A stretch of DNA of 64,000 bases from Levyella massiliensis (GCF_000308275.2 NZ_HG529490.1:813158-877157); one strand, 5' to 3'. Positions 19,151 through 28,400 are shown, counted from the first letter of the stretch. The notes: generated from the sequence alone by a model not told the origin. Numbers and translations: made by a program.

Positions 19151-19972
19151 TTATCTCAACAAAAAATTATGAACAGCGTTTAAAGTCAGTAAATATGATA
19201 AAACTGAAAACAATATTACCAAAAAACTGAGAAAAGAAACCGATTCAAATCGTTTTGTTTTAGAAATAAATTTGCGAATTACTTGTATCGGATTTTTCTT
19301 TTTTCTATCAATATAGACACTGAATACACGCAACAATAAGGTATAAGATATCATTTGTTGAATTACTCCTATAGATACACCTAAAATTTTATATACTGAT
19401 ATAAAAAATTTTCTTGTATCAACTATTGAAGGACTCATTGTTACCACCATTTCCTTAATGTTAAATCCATAATACAATGTTAATGTGGAAACAACTATTG
19501 AAACAATAATAAATTTAACGGTAACTTTTTGAACTTCCTTTCTAAAAGATATAATAAATAAAAATATAATAGATAATATTAAAGGTATAAGCCCAAACCA
19601 CTTTAAGAACAAAGATATATACTCTACATATTCTTTAAAAAAATTAACAATTATAGAAGCAATCAATGCTCCTACAATAATAATTCCCCATACATCATTA
19701 TCACTCGAATTTTGACTGTATACATATTCCTTTTTTCTTTTTGAAACATAATTATATTCTGGAGAATCGATAAAAGAAGTTTTTGTAGATATTTCTATAT
19801 TTGTACTAAATATCATTACCATTAAATTTTTAAATTTGGAATTTAAAAATTTAATTTTCTCAACAAGTATTCTTAGAACTAAAATTAAAAAACCTAATAT
19901 CAGCGTTTTAATAATATCTTCAGGTATTGCTTTTACCAATCCCCATAACCAATATATAATTGTATCAGGCAT
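19151..19972 (-). CDS. Unrecognised polytopic membrane protein
   Basis: About 273 residues, strongly AT-rich in coding, with six or seven hydrophobic stretches, a charged loop near residues 65-95, and basic segments ('DRKKKNPIQVIRKFISKTKR') near the C-terminus. I do not recognise a family. I prefer the ATG at 19972, 8 bases after GGAG, over upstream GTG and ATG codons. It is the last of four minus-strand genes that follow the IetA/IetS pair, and it converges on the relaxase gene 17 bases away. A membrane effector or immunity partner of the protease system is possible but unproven. Confidence 0.6.
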   Translation of the reverse strand: MPDTIIYWLWGLVKAIPEDIIKTLILGFLILVLRILVEKIKFLNSKFKNLMVMIFSTNIEISTKTSFIDSPEYNYVSKRKKEYVYSQNSSDNDVWGIIIVGALIASIIVNFFKEYVEYISLFLKWFGLIPLILSIIFLFIISFRKEVQKVTVKFIIVSIVVSTLTLYYGFNIKEMVVTMSPSIVDTRKFFISVYKILGVSIGVIQQMISYTLLLRVFSVYIDRKKKNPIQVIRKFISKTKRFESVSFLSFLVILFSVLSYLLTLNAVHNFLLR

Positions 19973-20009
19973 AGTCATCACTCCCTCTAATCCTTTTCTA
20001 ATATCATAT

Positions 20010-20314
20010 CTAATAATTATATACTAATGCAGTAATCCTAAATTTTTCAATGCCTCCATTAGCTTGAATCGGTATGTCGCCAAAATACATTGCTGATGTT
20101 TCTTTATAAAATCCCTCACAACAATATAATCTAAATAAATTAAGCATTGCCAACTCATATTCTTCTTTAGACAAACAAAGATGTTCTCGTACAACATTGC
20201 CATCTACGTACGAATTTTTTTATACCTAAGATTATTTCTATTCTGTATCCTAAGCTTCCCTCCTATACCACAACTGTTAATTTCTATTTCATATATCTTA
20301 TCTTGATTCTCCAT
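20010..20314 (-). pseudogene. Small unrecognised gene, frameshifted in an A7 run
   Basis: The minus strand starts at an ATG (20314) after AGAGGTGAAGAG and reads 'MENQDKIYEIEINSC...NNLRYKK', then stops early at an 'IRT' end. In the -1 frame it continues 'SYVDGNVVREHLCLSKEEYELA...' to '...FRITALVYNY' and a stop at 20010-20012. One extra A in the seven-base run at 20215-20221 would join both parts into 101 residues. The coherent frame on both sides shows this is a real gene, broken or mis-sequenced. It lies 86 bases after the IetS-like gene on the same strand and may belong to the same system. Confidence 0.6.
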
Positions 20315-20399
20315 ATCTCTTCACCTCTTATACTTGCTATAATTTTTATAAATATTCCATACCATTCCATTTACTGTCGATAGTGCAAAAAAACATATA

Positions 20400-22634
20400 C
20401 TATTCCCACTTAATTTCTTCATTAACTTTTTGATGAATATCTACTCTATTAACAACATCGATTTCATTTACTAACCAACCATTTAATGTACAACTTCTGA
20501 TAAATTCATCAATTCTATTAACTCCATTCATTTCTTTGAGTGTTACAACAACACCAAACCTAACTCCTATACCATCTTGAGGAGCTAATCGGTTATTTGT
20601 CTTTACTTCCATACCCCAGTTTTTATTTCTATAAGAGTCTTTTGGTATCATTCTTTTTGTAGCACTCTCTGCAATATACTTTACATTATCCCATTTTCTA
20701 AAATGCTTTCTGGCTTCACCTTCCAAAAGATAATTTCTTTCTCCATCTAAGGTGTCTTCTGTATTCTGTTTATCCCCTTTAATATCCTTGATTTTTTTAT
20801 CATCCCCTATTCGTCCAAAATGTAAATTTAATTCCGTATTTGTATAATCAACGCCTTGCAATCTATCGCACAATGGAAAATAACACATCGTAGCCTTCGC
20901 AATATATGGATACTTATTATCCTTTAGAGGAACTGGAAAATCATAGTTATAAGTATTCCATTTTTCACTAATATCTGATACCACAAATTTTATTTCATCA
21001 TCTTTTGTTTGAATAATATCGTTTATATGAATTGGTACAACTCCATGCCCATATAAAGCAACTTCCTCAGGCGTCGGTTTTTCATCCCAACCTCTTGCAG
21101 CATCAATAATCATGGCTTTTGCAACTTCTCTATTAAGTCCCAACACATCAATTAAATAAGATAATTTCCTCGCAATCCAAGGTGCAGCATAAGAAGTACC
21201 AGCAACATTCACAGCACCTAAAGGTTCACAAACCCTAATGTACTCTTCTTCACTGCCACCATAATAGCTCACATCAGGCTTTGCAAAGAAAGATAATACT
21301 AATCCTTTACGAGCATATTTAGTAGACAGACCATTCTTACTAACTGAATTTACAACTATGCTATTAACAGAATCTGCCGGAGAGCCTATTTTTACTATAT
21401 CTTCACTTGGTTTATTTGTTCCTGCAATAACAAATATTACATTGTTTTCAAACTGAATTTTATCTAATATTGCAGCTTCAGCAGAAATAAAATTATCATT
21501 AATTTCCTGATTACTACCAAGTGAAATATTCCAGACTTTTATATCTGAATTATTTATTACAATACTCTTTATTTTCTTTATTATTGAAAAGGAAGAAAAT
21601 TCAGCACCTACCGCTACTCCAAAATGCCTAACCTTAAATCTTCCACAGCCATCGTCTAGCCAAGGATTTAATCTTGCTCCATCAACAATAATGGAAGATA
21701 CTGCTGTCCCATGATTATAATCTTTTGGTTTTTTTGGTATATCTTCTGAGACCATGTCATGATATTCAACCCAATCACTAAAATAAACACTTTCATCAAA
21801 TAAGGTATCTATCACACCAATTGTTGGTTCAATAGTTGGGGATGATATAGTTACCATTTTTGTTTGATACTCATTTATAAAATCATCAGGTGATAAACTT
21901 GACAAATCAACGGTTGCCATTGAAACAAGATAAGGTACTTTTTCAAAAAGTAGTTCTACCTGCTTTTCGTCTAAGTAAACAGTTTGATTATCTAAAATTC
22001 TGCTACTTAAAATATCTATCCCTAATCTTTCAAATAATAATTTTGTATCTTTTCTTACATCATACAAAGTTATAATGCTCTGCTTTACATCTATCGTAGG
22101 TAACTCTACCTCAAAAGAATCAATATATGATACATCTGCAATCACCTGTTTAAATATTGACATACTCACAGAAAAGTCTTTAAAAACTCTTGGATTGACA
22201 ATATTTTTATCTTCAAATATGCTCTTATTAATCTTTCCTGCAAATTTTTTAGACAATATATTTGAAGTATCTGTAATCAACTCTATACTTTTAGTCAAAT
22301 CATACTCATCAAGAAAATATGTGATGATATGTTTGCTCTTATCTCTATTAAATTTTGCACCAACAATTGCATCATTAGAAGTCGTCCCTTTAAAAAGTCC
22401 TGCAATTCGATTACTTTTCGCAACAATTTTATTATAATAAACACTAATTAAAACTCCTTCAAATGGCTTTGTTTCTTTATCCCAAAATTCTTTAATTTGG
22501 CTTAACTGAGATTTTAACCTTAATAAATGCTCTGTACTGACTTCCACTCTCCCATTCATGGCTACACCACCGCCATTAACATTTCTACGTGCTTGTACAA
22601 AGCGTTTCCCTTTTAATTCCAAAACATTATTCAC
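20400..22634 (-). CDS. ietS: IetS-like subtilisin-family serine protease (anti-phage IetAS)
   Basis: A 744-residue protein with an N-terminal unassigned domain (about 1-265), an S8 protease domain and a C-terminal domain of about 200 residues. The catalytic triad is visible: Asp276 in GVIDT, His308 in NHGTAV, Ser481 in GTSYAAP. No signal peptide is present, so the protease acts in the cytoplasm. It starts at a GTG nine bases after AAGGAGG, overlapping the end of the ATPase gene by 8 bases. An AAA ATPase followed by an S8 protease matches the IetAS defence pair; assignment is by architecture and order. Confidence 0.8.
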   Translation of the reverse strand: MNNVLELKGKRFVQARRNVNGGGVAMNGRVEVSTEHLLRLKSQLSQIKEFWDKETKPFEGVLISVYYNKIVAKSNRIAGLFKGTTSNDAIVGAKFNRDKSKHIITYFLDEYDLTKSIELITDTSNILSKKFAGKINKSIFEDKNIVNPRVFKDFSVSMSIFKQVIADVSYIDSFEVELPTIDVKQSIITLYDVRKDTKLLFERLGIDILSSRILDNQTVYLDEKQVELLFEKVPYLVSMATVDLSSLSPDDFINEYQTKMVTISSPTIEPTIGVIDTLFDESVYFSDWVEYHDMVSEDIPKKPKDYNHGTAVSSIIVDGARLNPWLDDGCGRFKVRHFGVAVGAEFSSFSIIKKIKSIVINNSDIKVWNISLGSNQEINDNFISAEAAILDKIQFENNVIFVIAGTNKPSEDIVKIGSPADSVNSIVVNSVSKNGLSTKYARKGLVLSFFAKPDVSYYGGSEEEYIRVCEPLGAVNVAGTSYAAPWIARKLSYLIDVLGLNREVAKAMIIDAARGWDEKPTPEEVALYGHGVVPIHINDIIQTKDDEIKFVVSDISEKWNTYNYDFPVPLKDNKYPYIAKATMCYFPLCDRLQGVDYTNTELNLHFGRIGDDKKIKDIKGDKQNTEDTLDGERNYLLEGEARKHFRKWDNVKYIAESATKRMIPKDSYRNKNWGMEVKTNNRLAPQDGIGVRFGVVVTLKEMNGVNRIDEFIRSCTLNGWLVNEIDVVNRVDIHQKVNEEIKWE

Positions 22635-23694
22635 TATCTACTTCCTCCTTTTTCAGTTTTCTTGATACAGCACTTTTAGACTCCCCTTTTAACTTTTCTA
22701 TTTCTCTTACAGTAAATCCTTCTTCATGAAGTTGGCTTATGTCCTTTTGATCCAGGTTTCCTATCAAACTATTGTACAATCTTTTCAAATAATCATACTC
22801 AGAACCAACATCACTAAATGCAAGTGATGTTTTTATAATGTTTTTTAATTCTCCGGGATAAGGTATTTTCTTTGATATTCTCAATATTTTTTTAAATAAT
22901 CTTGCATCCTTGGATATTCCTTTAAAATTCTTGATAAATGAAGAAAAATAATATTCAGCAACTTCTATTAAATCCTCATCGCTATACCTATTGAAATTAA
23001 TAACAGCATCAAATCTCCTAATTAATGCTTTATCAAAATTTGAATATAGATTAGTTGTTGCAATAAGCACTATCTCTTTATTAAGATCTGTTAATCTATC
23101 TAATTCTCTTAAAATTGTAGATGTTACTCTTCCCATCTCTCTAATATCATTAGAATTAATTCTATCCAGAGCGATAACGTCAATCTCATCAAATAAAACT
23201 ACTATTTTATTCGCATTTGGAAGCATATTTATTTCTTTAAAGACTTTTATAATATTTTTATTGGTCTGCCCCAACTTACTATCTATCAAATTTTCAAAAT
23301 CCACTCTAAAAAGAGAGCGATCCAACAATCTTGCAACATTTTTTGCTGCCTCTGTTTTTCCACTTCCCGGTAATCCTTCAAATAAAAATTTATTAATACC
23401 AACATTATGATTTACAGCATTAATAATACCTTTTATATCCTCTGTTATTTCAAGTGGTAAATTTAAAGCCTCTAAATTTCTTATTTCAACTTGCTTTAAA
23501 AACTCACTTTCAAAATCACTACTTTGTGGTGAATATAAATTTGATTCAGATATTAACCCCATAATATATTCAGATAACTGATAATCTCCTATGCTATCAA
23601 AATATCTTGCTATTGCTATAGCCTCATTTCTAAAGGAATTTTCATTCCTTTCCACATGGTATTTTATTAAATTCAAAACATTTTGTTTTTTCAT
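22627..23694 (-). CDS. ietA: IetA-like AAA ATPase (anti-phage IetAS)
   Basis: About 355 residues with an AAA core: Walker A GLPGSGKT (Lys113), Walker B VVLFDEID (Asp169, Glu170), sensor-1 'IATTN', and paired arginines 'LIRRFD' as the finger. A C-terminal segment 'LHEEGFTVREIEKLKGESKSAVSRKLKKEE' looks like a helix-turn-helix. I choose the ATG at 23694, nine bases after AGGAGG, over an ATG 13 codons upstream. The ATPase probably senses infection and switches on the protease encoded next. It is the last cargo before the rumA junction. Confidence 0.8.
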   Translation of the reverse strand: MKKQNVLNLIKYHVERNENSFRNEAIAIARYFDSIGDYQLSEYIMGLISESNLYSPQSSDFESEFLKQVEIRNLEALNLPLEITEDIKGIINAVNHNVGINKFLFEGLPGSGKTEAAKNVARLLDRSLFRVDFENLIDSKLGQTNKNIIKVFKEINMLPNANKIVVLFDEIDVIALDRINSNDIREMGRVTSTILRELDRLTDLNKEIVLIATTNLYSNFDKALIRRFDAVINFNRYSDEDLIEVAEYYFSSFIKNFKGISKDARLFKKILRISKKIPYPGELKNIIKTSLAFSDVGSEYDYLKRLYNSLIGNLDQKDISQLHEEGFTVREIEKLKGESKSAVSRKLKKEEVDSE

Positions 23695-23721
23695 ATTGCC
23701 ATACCTCCTAATTTCTTTATC

Positions 23722-23753
23722 ATTATATCGCAAATCGGGACGTATTTCTACGT
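23722..23753 (-). promoter_or_regulatory. ietA promoter with a short palindrome
   Basis: On the minus strand a perfect TATAAT (23722-23727) lies 28 bases before the ietA start. The arms ACGTA (23740-23744) and TACGT (23749-23753) make a palindrome covering the -35 region. This is a likely repressor site; the binding protein is unknown. Confidence 0.5.
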
Positions 23754-23808
23754 TTATGGGACAAATATTTAGATTTATATGCCTAAAGTTATATTATCCT
23801 TTCTTCAT

Positions 23809-23837
23809 AAAAAAAGAGCAGCCTTTTAAGCTACTCT
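23809..23837 (-). terminator. Terminator near the element end
   Basis: On the minus strand AGAGTAGC (23830-23837) and GCTGCTCT (23815-23822) form a stem with one G-T pair, followed by seven T. It lies between the rumA stop and the ietA promoter and would stop chromosomal transcription entering the element. Confidence 0.75.
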
Positions 23838-24060
23838 TGTAGAAAGTACAAAATGAGTTAATTATATTTTTTGTGTTTCCTCATACCAGTTGCAAAACTA
23901 CTCTTACGTCCATGTAGTTTTTTTTTGAGTCTTTTTGACATATCCTTCTTCATCTTTTTCAAAGACAAAATGCTTATAAAACTGCTTGAAATGCAGGATT
24001 TCTAAATTTACATCTTTTGTATCAACGCTATAGCTTCCACTTCCGTCGTATTCGGGAACA
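23838..24060. other. Right junction of the element at the rumA 3' end
   Basis: Base composition changes sharply between about 24,000 and 24,060, from AT-rich element DNA to GC-richer chromosome. The change falls on the last codons of the rumA-type methyltransferase gene, whose stop (24008-24010) lies in the AT-rich part. Insertion at the 3' end of rumA is known for several streptococcal and clostridial elements. An inverted repeat AAAACTAC/GTAGTTTT (23894-23901, 23914-23921) followed by T-rich DNA lies just inside. The exact attachment core cannot be fixed without the left end. Confidence 0.6.
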
Positions 24061-25483
24061 TATCGACAATGCTTCCCTTTTGCAGCACCCAGCCGCATTC
24101 ACGGAAAATGCCGAGATCGCGTGCCAAGGTGGCGGGGTTGCAGGAAACGTAGACAAATTCGTCGGGAGCTGCGGCCAAAATGGATTGGCAGACAAGAGGA
24201 TCTAAACCTTTGCGTGGCGGGTCGACCAGGACGGACACGCCGCTGCCGCGATAGCGATGCGTCAATTCCTCGATGACATCTTCAGCTTTGGCCGCAAAGA
24301 ACGTGGCGTTGCTGATGCCGTTGATGCTGGCGTTTTGTTGGGCATTGGCAACGGCGGCTTCTACCACCTCAACACCGACAACGTGTTTGGCTTGACGGGC
24401 CATTAGAAGCGATGTGGTTCCGGTGCCGCAGTAAAGGTCCAAGACGGTGCGTTTCGCCAAGTCGGTAAAGCAGGAAAGCGCCGTATCATAGAGGACTTGC
24501 GTCAGATAGCGATTCACTTGAAAGAAGGACGCCGGCGAGACAGAAAAAGAGAGGCCATGCAGATGCGTGTCAAGGGTGGTCTGTTCTGTGGCGTAATGAA
24601 TCGGCTCGCGCAGGCGAACATCGCCGGGACGGCGATTCTCCGATTGACAAAGTACCGTAAAAGCCAAGGGATGAAGGGCGTCAAACATAGCGGTGCGTTG
24701 GTGTGCCGTGATTGGGTCAGTCACCAGGGCAGCCAAAATTTCCTCTTTTTCATTGGCGCGCAAAATGACCATGCGCACGGGTGAAAACAATGATGCCCAC
24801 GCCGTTGAGGAAAGCGCCAAGCGATTCCATCGCCGGATGGTCTCTTCAATGGCAGGCACTGCAAAAATATAGGAAGAAAGGGGTGCAACGTCATGAGTGC
24901 CGCGCATGGTATCGCCAAGAAGACCGCGGGACGTTAGGCGGAGATTGACTTTATTGCGATAATGAAATTCCTCATCGGCGATCCATGATAAGCAGGGCAG
25001 CTCCGTTTCTGAAAAACCACCCAAACGGATCAAGGCATTGCGCACCAATTGCTGCTTCCAACGGGCCTGACATTCCGGCTGCCAATGAAGTAAAGGAAAG
25101 CCATTGGCTTCGATGGTGTCGAAGGAGGATTCGGAAGCGCCTCTGCGCTCTGGTGATGATGACAGAAGCTTCACGGCCTGCGCTTCCAGTACGGATTTTT
25201 TTCGCTTGACAAGGCGACAATGCACGACATCGCCGGGAAGCACGTCCGGGACAAACACGGTCATACCTACCAAGGCATGCTCCCCAAGGGGAATGGTGGA
25301 ACCGTCGCGTTCAAAAAAGACATCGGTGGCGGTCAGATGCCCGACGCCACTGCCCTGCCCGGTAAAATCATCGATGGTGAGAGAAAACTCCAGAGGAGGC
25401 ACCGCAGCCGGCGATGCCGCCCCTCCGTTTTCCATATCCGCCCGACGCAGCGGTCTCTTTGTGGCCCCCTGCTTACTGCGCAT
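24008..25483 (-). CDS. rumA: RumA/RlmD-type 23S rRNA (uracil-5-)-methyltransferase
   Basis: A 491-residue protein with an N-terminal TRAM domain, the SAM-binding 'LDLYCGTGTTSLLMA' motif and the catalytic cysteine region 'VYVSCNPATLARDL'. It makes 5-methyluridine in 23S rRNA. The cysteines that hold the [4Fe-4S] cluster in E. coli RlmD are not seen: the expected CGGC region reads 'GFPLLHWQPECQ'. The start overlaps the end of apeB by 11 bases. Its final codons and stop lie at the junction with the mobile element, so the C-terminus (...EAIALIQKM) may be altered by the insertion. Confidence 0.9.
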   Translation of the reverse strand: MRSKQGATKRPLRRADMENGGAASPAAVPPLEFSLTIDDFTGQGSGVGHLTATDVFFERDGSTIPLGEHALVGMTVFVPDVLPGDVVHCRLVKRKKSVLEAQAVKLLSSSPERRGASESSFDTIEANGFPLLHWQPECQARWKQQLVRNALIRLGGFSETELPCLSWIADEEFHYRNKVNLRLTSRGLLGDTMRGTHDVAPLSSYIFAVPAIEETIRRWNRLALSSTAWASLFSPVRMVILRANEKEEILAALVTDPITAHQRTAMFDALHPLAFTVLCQSENRRPGDVRLREPIHYATEQTTLDTHLHGLSFSVSPASFFQVNRYLTQVLYDTALSCFTDLAKRTVLDLYCGTGTTSLLMARQAKHVVGVEVVEAAVANAQQNASINGISNATFFAAKAEDVIEELTHRYRGSGVSVLVDPPRKGLDPLVCQSILAAAPDEFVYVSCNPATLARDLGIFRECGWVLQKGSIVDMFPNTTEVEAIALIQKM

Positions 25484-26771
25484 CGCTTAAAAACGCGGTC
25501 AAAGTACGAATCATCGCATCGTGATCCGCCACGCCCGTTAATTCGCGCACAGAGTGCATACCGAGTACGGGGTTACCCACATCGGCATTGAGAATGGTCG
25601 TCCATTGCTCGTCCATGGAACCGATGGTCGCGCCGCCGCGCTTATCGGAATGGTTGTGGAACGTTTGGAAAGTGACACCCGCCTTCTCTGCATAGAGACG
25701 CACGCGCGCTCCGCCTTCGCCATCGGTAATATAACTCTTGGATGCGGCATATTTTAAGACCGGGCCGTGATTGATGCGCGGCTGGTTGGTCGGATCCGCA
25801 ACATCCGAGAAATTCGGATGCACCGCATGGGCCATATCGCAGGAAATGGTGAAGCTCTTTGCTGTAGCAATGTCAAAGTCTTCGGCATCGCCGCCTAGGC
25901 CGCGCACGAGGCGTGCCAATACATTTCTAAGCGTTGCCGAATCCGCGCCTTTGCGGGTCATGGAGCCGATTTCTTCATGGTCATGCAGCGCAATCACCTG
26001 ATGATAAGCGCCGGTTTCGGCTTCTGAAAGAGCCGTCACTGCGGCATGACACATGGCCAAGTTGTCCAAGCGACCGATGGAAATGAATTCTTCCTGTTCG
26101 CCCAGCAACACGCCTTTTTGAATATCGTAGAGGAAAAGATCGTAATCTAAGATCTCCTCGCGTGCTACACCGACTTCCTTAGCTACCACTTCCAGAAAAT
26201 CGCCATGTTCGCCCTCTTCCTCCGTGCACCATAGCGGTTCCATCATACTCTGTGGCTTGATTTCTCCCTTCGCATTCACTTCGCGATCCATGTGAATAGC
26301 CAGACTCGGCAGAATCAAAAGCGGCCGTTCGATACGAATTTTCCTAACGGTAAAGCCGTCATTGCCATCCTTCACCAGCAAACGTCCGGCGATGGAAAGC
26401 GGTCGATCCAGCCATGAGCGCATAATGAGACCGCCATACGGCTCCACATTGAGCACGCCATAGCCTGCGCGATGGCGATTCACGTTTTGTTTGAGCTGAA
26501 AGCCCGGCGAATCATTGTGTGCGCCGATAATATGAAAACCGGCATCTGCTTTATCCGCCGTGCGAAATGCCAGAATCGTAGCATCGGAAATTTCGACATA
26601 GTAGCCCGTATGCGGTTTCAGTTCCCAGCGCATTGCCGGATCTAAGGCGGTAAATCCCGCCTTTTCGAGAATGGCTTTCTCCTGCTCCGTCGCCTGATAC
26701 GCCGTCGGTGCTTGATCAATGAAGCGAATTAACGCTTTGGCTCTCTCCCGTGCTTTTTGTGTGATTTCCAC
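25473..26771 (-). CDS. apeB: M18 family aminopeptidase
   Basis: A 432-residue cytoplasmic metallopeptidase of normal M18 length. Metal-binding and catalytic segments are visible: 'GAHNDSPGF', 'GRLDNLAMCHAAV', 'HDHEEIGS', and 'DMAHAVHPNFSD'. These enzymes release N-terminal residues, often acidic ones, from peptides as tetrahedral zinc complexes. It starts at an ATG with an AGGAGG site, upstream of and overlapping rumA on the minus strand. In this likely amino-acid fermenting host it fits peptide use together with rocB. Confidence 0.93.
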   Translation of the reverse strand: MEITQKARERAKALIRFIDQAPTAYQATEQEKAILEKAGFTALDPAMRWELKPHTGYYVEISDATILAFRTADKADAGFHIIGAHNDSPGFQLKQNVNRHRAGYGVLNVEPYGGLIMRSWLDRPLSIAGRLLVKDGNDGFTVRKIRIERPLLILPSLAIHMDREVNAKGEIKPQSMMEPLWCTEEEGEHGDFLEVVAKEVGVAREEILDYDLFLYDIQKGVLLGEQEEFISIGRLDNLAMCHAAVTALSEAETGAYHQVIALHDHEEIGSMTRKGADSATLRNVLARLVRGLGGDAEDFDIATAKSFTISCDMAHAVHPNFSDVADPTNQPRINHGPVLKYAASKSYITDGEGGARVRLYAEKAGVTFQTFHNHSDKRGGATIGSMDEQWTTILNADVGNPVLGMHSVRELTGVADHDAMIRTLTAFLSDAQ

Positions 26772-26851
26772 GCTTTCCTCCTTTGGGACGGTTTCTCCGT
26801 CCTTTTCTTTGCGCCTGTCTGACGCGTTGCGCCCGCTGGCCTGCTACGTCG

Positions 26852-27412
26852 CTAAATGCCTTGCATCATGTGTGTGATGAACACACGCACACCGATAAAC
26901 AGCAATATGAGACCGCCCACAATGCCTGACGGTTTTTGATACCGTTGTCCGAAATAATGCCCGATATATACGCCCGCAAATGAAAATATACCGGTGCACA
27001 TCGCAATGAGCGGCAATGCAATCCATAGATTCACCTTTATCATAGCAAAGGTGACACCGACCGCAAAGGCATCGATACTTGTTGCAATCGCTAAGGGCAG
27101 CATTGCTGACACAGAAAAATCCCCTGTTGGACACGATTCCGGATTTAACGCCTCCCGAATCATCTGAATCCCCAGAAATCCCAAAATAAGAAGAATAACC
27201 CAATGATCCAACGCCTGCATGGATTGTGCAATCAGGGAGCCCAATAAAAATCCCAGCAATGGCATCAATCCCTGAAATCCGCCGAAATACGCCCCCACAA
27301 TCACCCCGTGACGCACCTTCAACTCCTGCACCGCCAATCCTTTACAAATTGCCACGGAGAAGGCGTCCAGTGATACCCCGACCGCCAACAACAATAACTC
27401 CAAAATAGACAT
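26852..27412 (-). CDS. mntP: Manganese efflux pump MntP
   Basis: A 186-residue six-helix membrane protein with the two family motifs 'AVGVSLDAFSVAICKGL' and 'ATSIDAFAVGVTFA', each with the conserved Asp. MntP exports Mn2+ and prevents its build-up. It is on the minus strand with its own promoter region. I saw no yybP-ykoY manganese riboswitch signature upstream. The DtxR-family regulator at 62953 is a possible controller but is far away. Confidence 0.93.
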   Translation of the reverse strand: MSILELLLLAVGVSLDAFSVAICKGLAVQELKVRHGVIVGAYFGGFQGLMPLLGFLLGSLIAQSMQALDHWVILLILGFLGIQMIREALNPESCPTGDFSVSAMLPLAIATSIDAFAVGVTFAMIKVNLWIALPLIAMCTGIFSFAGVYIGHYFGQRYQKPSGIVGGLILLFIGVRVFITHMMQGI

Positions 27413-27616
27413 AACTTCCCCTTCACTTCTCGTTCGTATGCAATTAACTATTGTACCCCAAGCTCCCGTGATGTACCTTGCAGCAATGTAAAATATGGCG
27501 ATGGTTAATGGCGATGCTTTTGTTGTCGGGCGGTGGTGAGGGGGCGGCAGCGGAGCGGCGGTACGGCGGCAGCGTCGATGGAGCGGTGGTGTGCGGTTGT
27601 ATGCGGCATTCCTTCC

Positions 27617-27973
27617 GACTAGGTAAAATTCTATATACGCAAAAACCCTAGTCGTGCCTTTCGACCTTTCATTTCTTTCTGACTAGGTAAAACTCGTATA
27701 TCAAAAAATACCTAGTCGCCAAATGACCCCATTTTGCGTTTTCAAGCTAGGTAAAACTCGTATATCGAAAAATACCTAGTCGCCAAACTGTCTGTCTTTG
27801 CTTTTCTCGACTAGGTATAAACCGTATATCGAAATATACCTAGTCAAAACGCGGCGGCGCACTCGTTTTCTCAGCTAGGTAAAACTCGTATATTGCAAAA
27901 ACCCTAGTCAAGACAGTACCCCCTACTGCTTTTCGCGACTAGGTAAAAGTCAAAATGCGTAAAAAACCTAGCC
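27617..27973. repeat. Hairpin array A: six 37-bp units at an exact 64-bp period
   Basis: Units start at 27617, 27681, 27745, 27809, 27873 and 27937: 64 bp apart every time. Each is 37 bp with outer arms GACTAGGT and ACCTAGTC (partly varied) and an AT-rich centre like AAAACTCGTATATCGAAAAA. The 27-bp spacers have no shared sequence. The first and last units are the most degenerate. The array lies in the divergent region between mntP and the DUF6465 gene (27413-28191). The rest of that region is a G-rich stretch (about 27525-27600) and an AT-rich promoter zone (28020-28180). Confidence 0.9.
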
Positions 27974-28191
27974 AAGACTACTGCGCCTCGCCTCTTCGAA
28001 TACATCGGTTCATGCCTCCCCCTCCTTTGCGTTACTTTTTTTTATCAATTTTTATAAATTTTTCTAAAATTTCATCATTTAACTTAAAATTTCCTAGATT
28101 TCTTGCTCATTTTTAAGAAATTTTTGATAAACTGTCTGTGAATTGGTAAAATTCTTACGATTTTATCAATGAAGTGACAAGGAGGTACCAC

Positions 28192-28395
28192 ATGCTTAAA
28201 ACAAAATATATCGTACAGTATCAAGGTCAGGAAGTGGACACGGAAGCGTTGGTGAAACAAGCAAAGGTCTATTGGAAACAAGCTGGTCACAAGCTACAGG
28301 AAATGGAAACCCTGGACATTTATGTAAAGCCGGAAGAAAATGCTGCCTATTACAGCATTAATAAAGATGAACAAAAAGGACGCATCGATTTTTAG
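28192..28395 (+). CDS. DUF6465-like small protein
   Basis: A 67-residue acidic and basic protein, 'MLKTKYIVQYQGQEVDTEALVKQAKVYWK...LDIYVKPEENAAYYSINKD'. The pattern fits the DUF6465 family of clostridial small proteins of unknown function. I choose the ATG at 28192, behind AAGGAGG, over a GTG at 28174. It is a single gene with its own AT-rich promoter and a strong terminator. Function unknown. Confidence 0.75.
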   Translation: MLKTKYIVQYQGQEVDTEALVKQAKVYWKQAGHKLQEMETLDIYVKPEENAAYYSINKDEQKGRIDF

Positions 28396-28400
28396 GTCCT

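Noticed and set aside
23904..24098. Minus-strand 64-codon frame across the rumA junction
   Set aside because: Most of it is the rumA end read in another frame plus AT-rich element DNA; no start site or family pattern.
27413..27500. Manganese riboswitch (yybP-ykoY) before mntP
   Set aside because: No matching conserved loops were seen in the leader.
27617..27973. Array A as a CRISPR array
   Set aside because: Repeat copies differ at many positions and are inverted-repeat hairpins; spacers are 27 bp and there are no cas genes in the window. The regular spacing may still lead automated tools to call it CRISPR.
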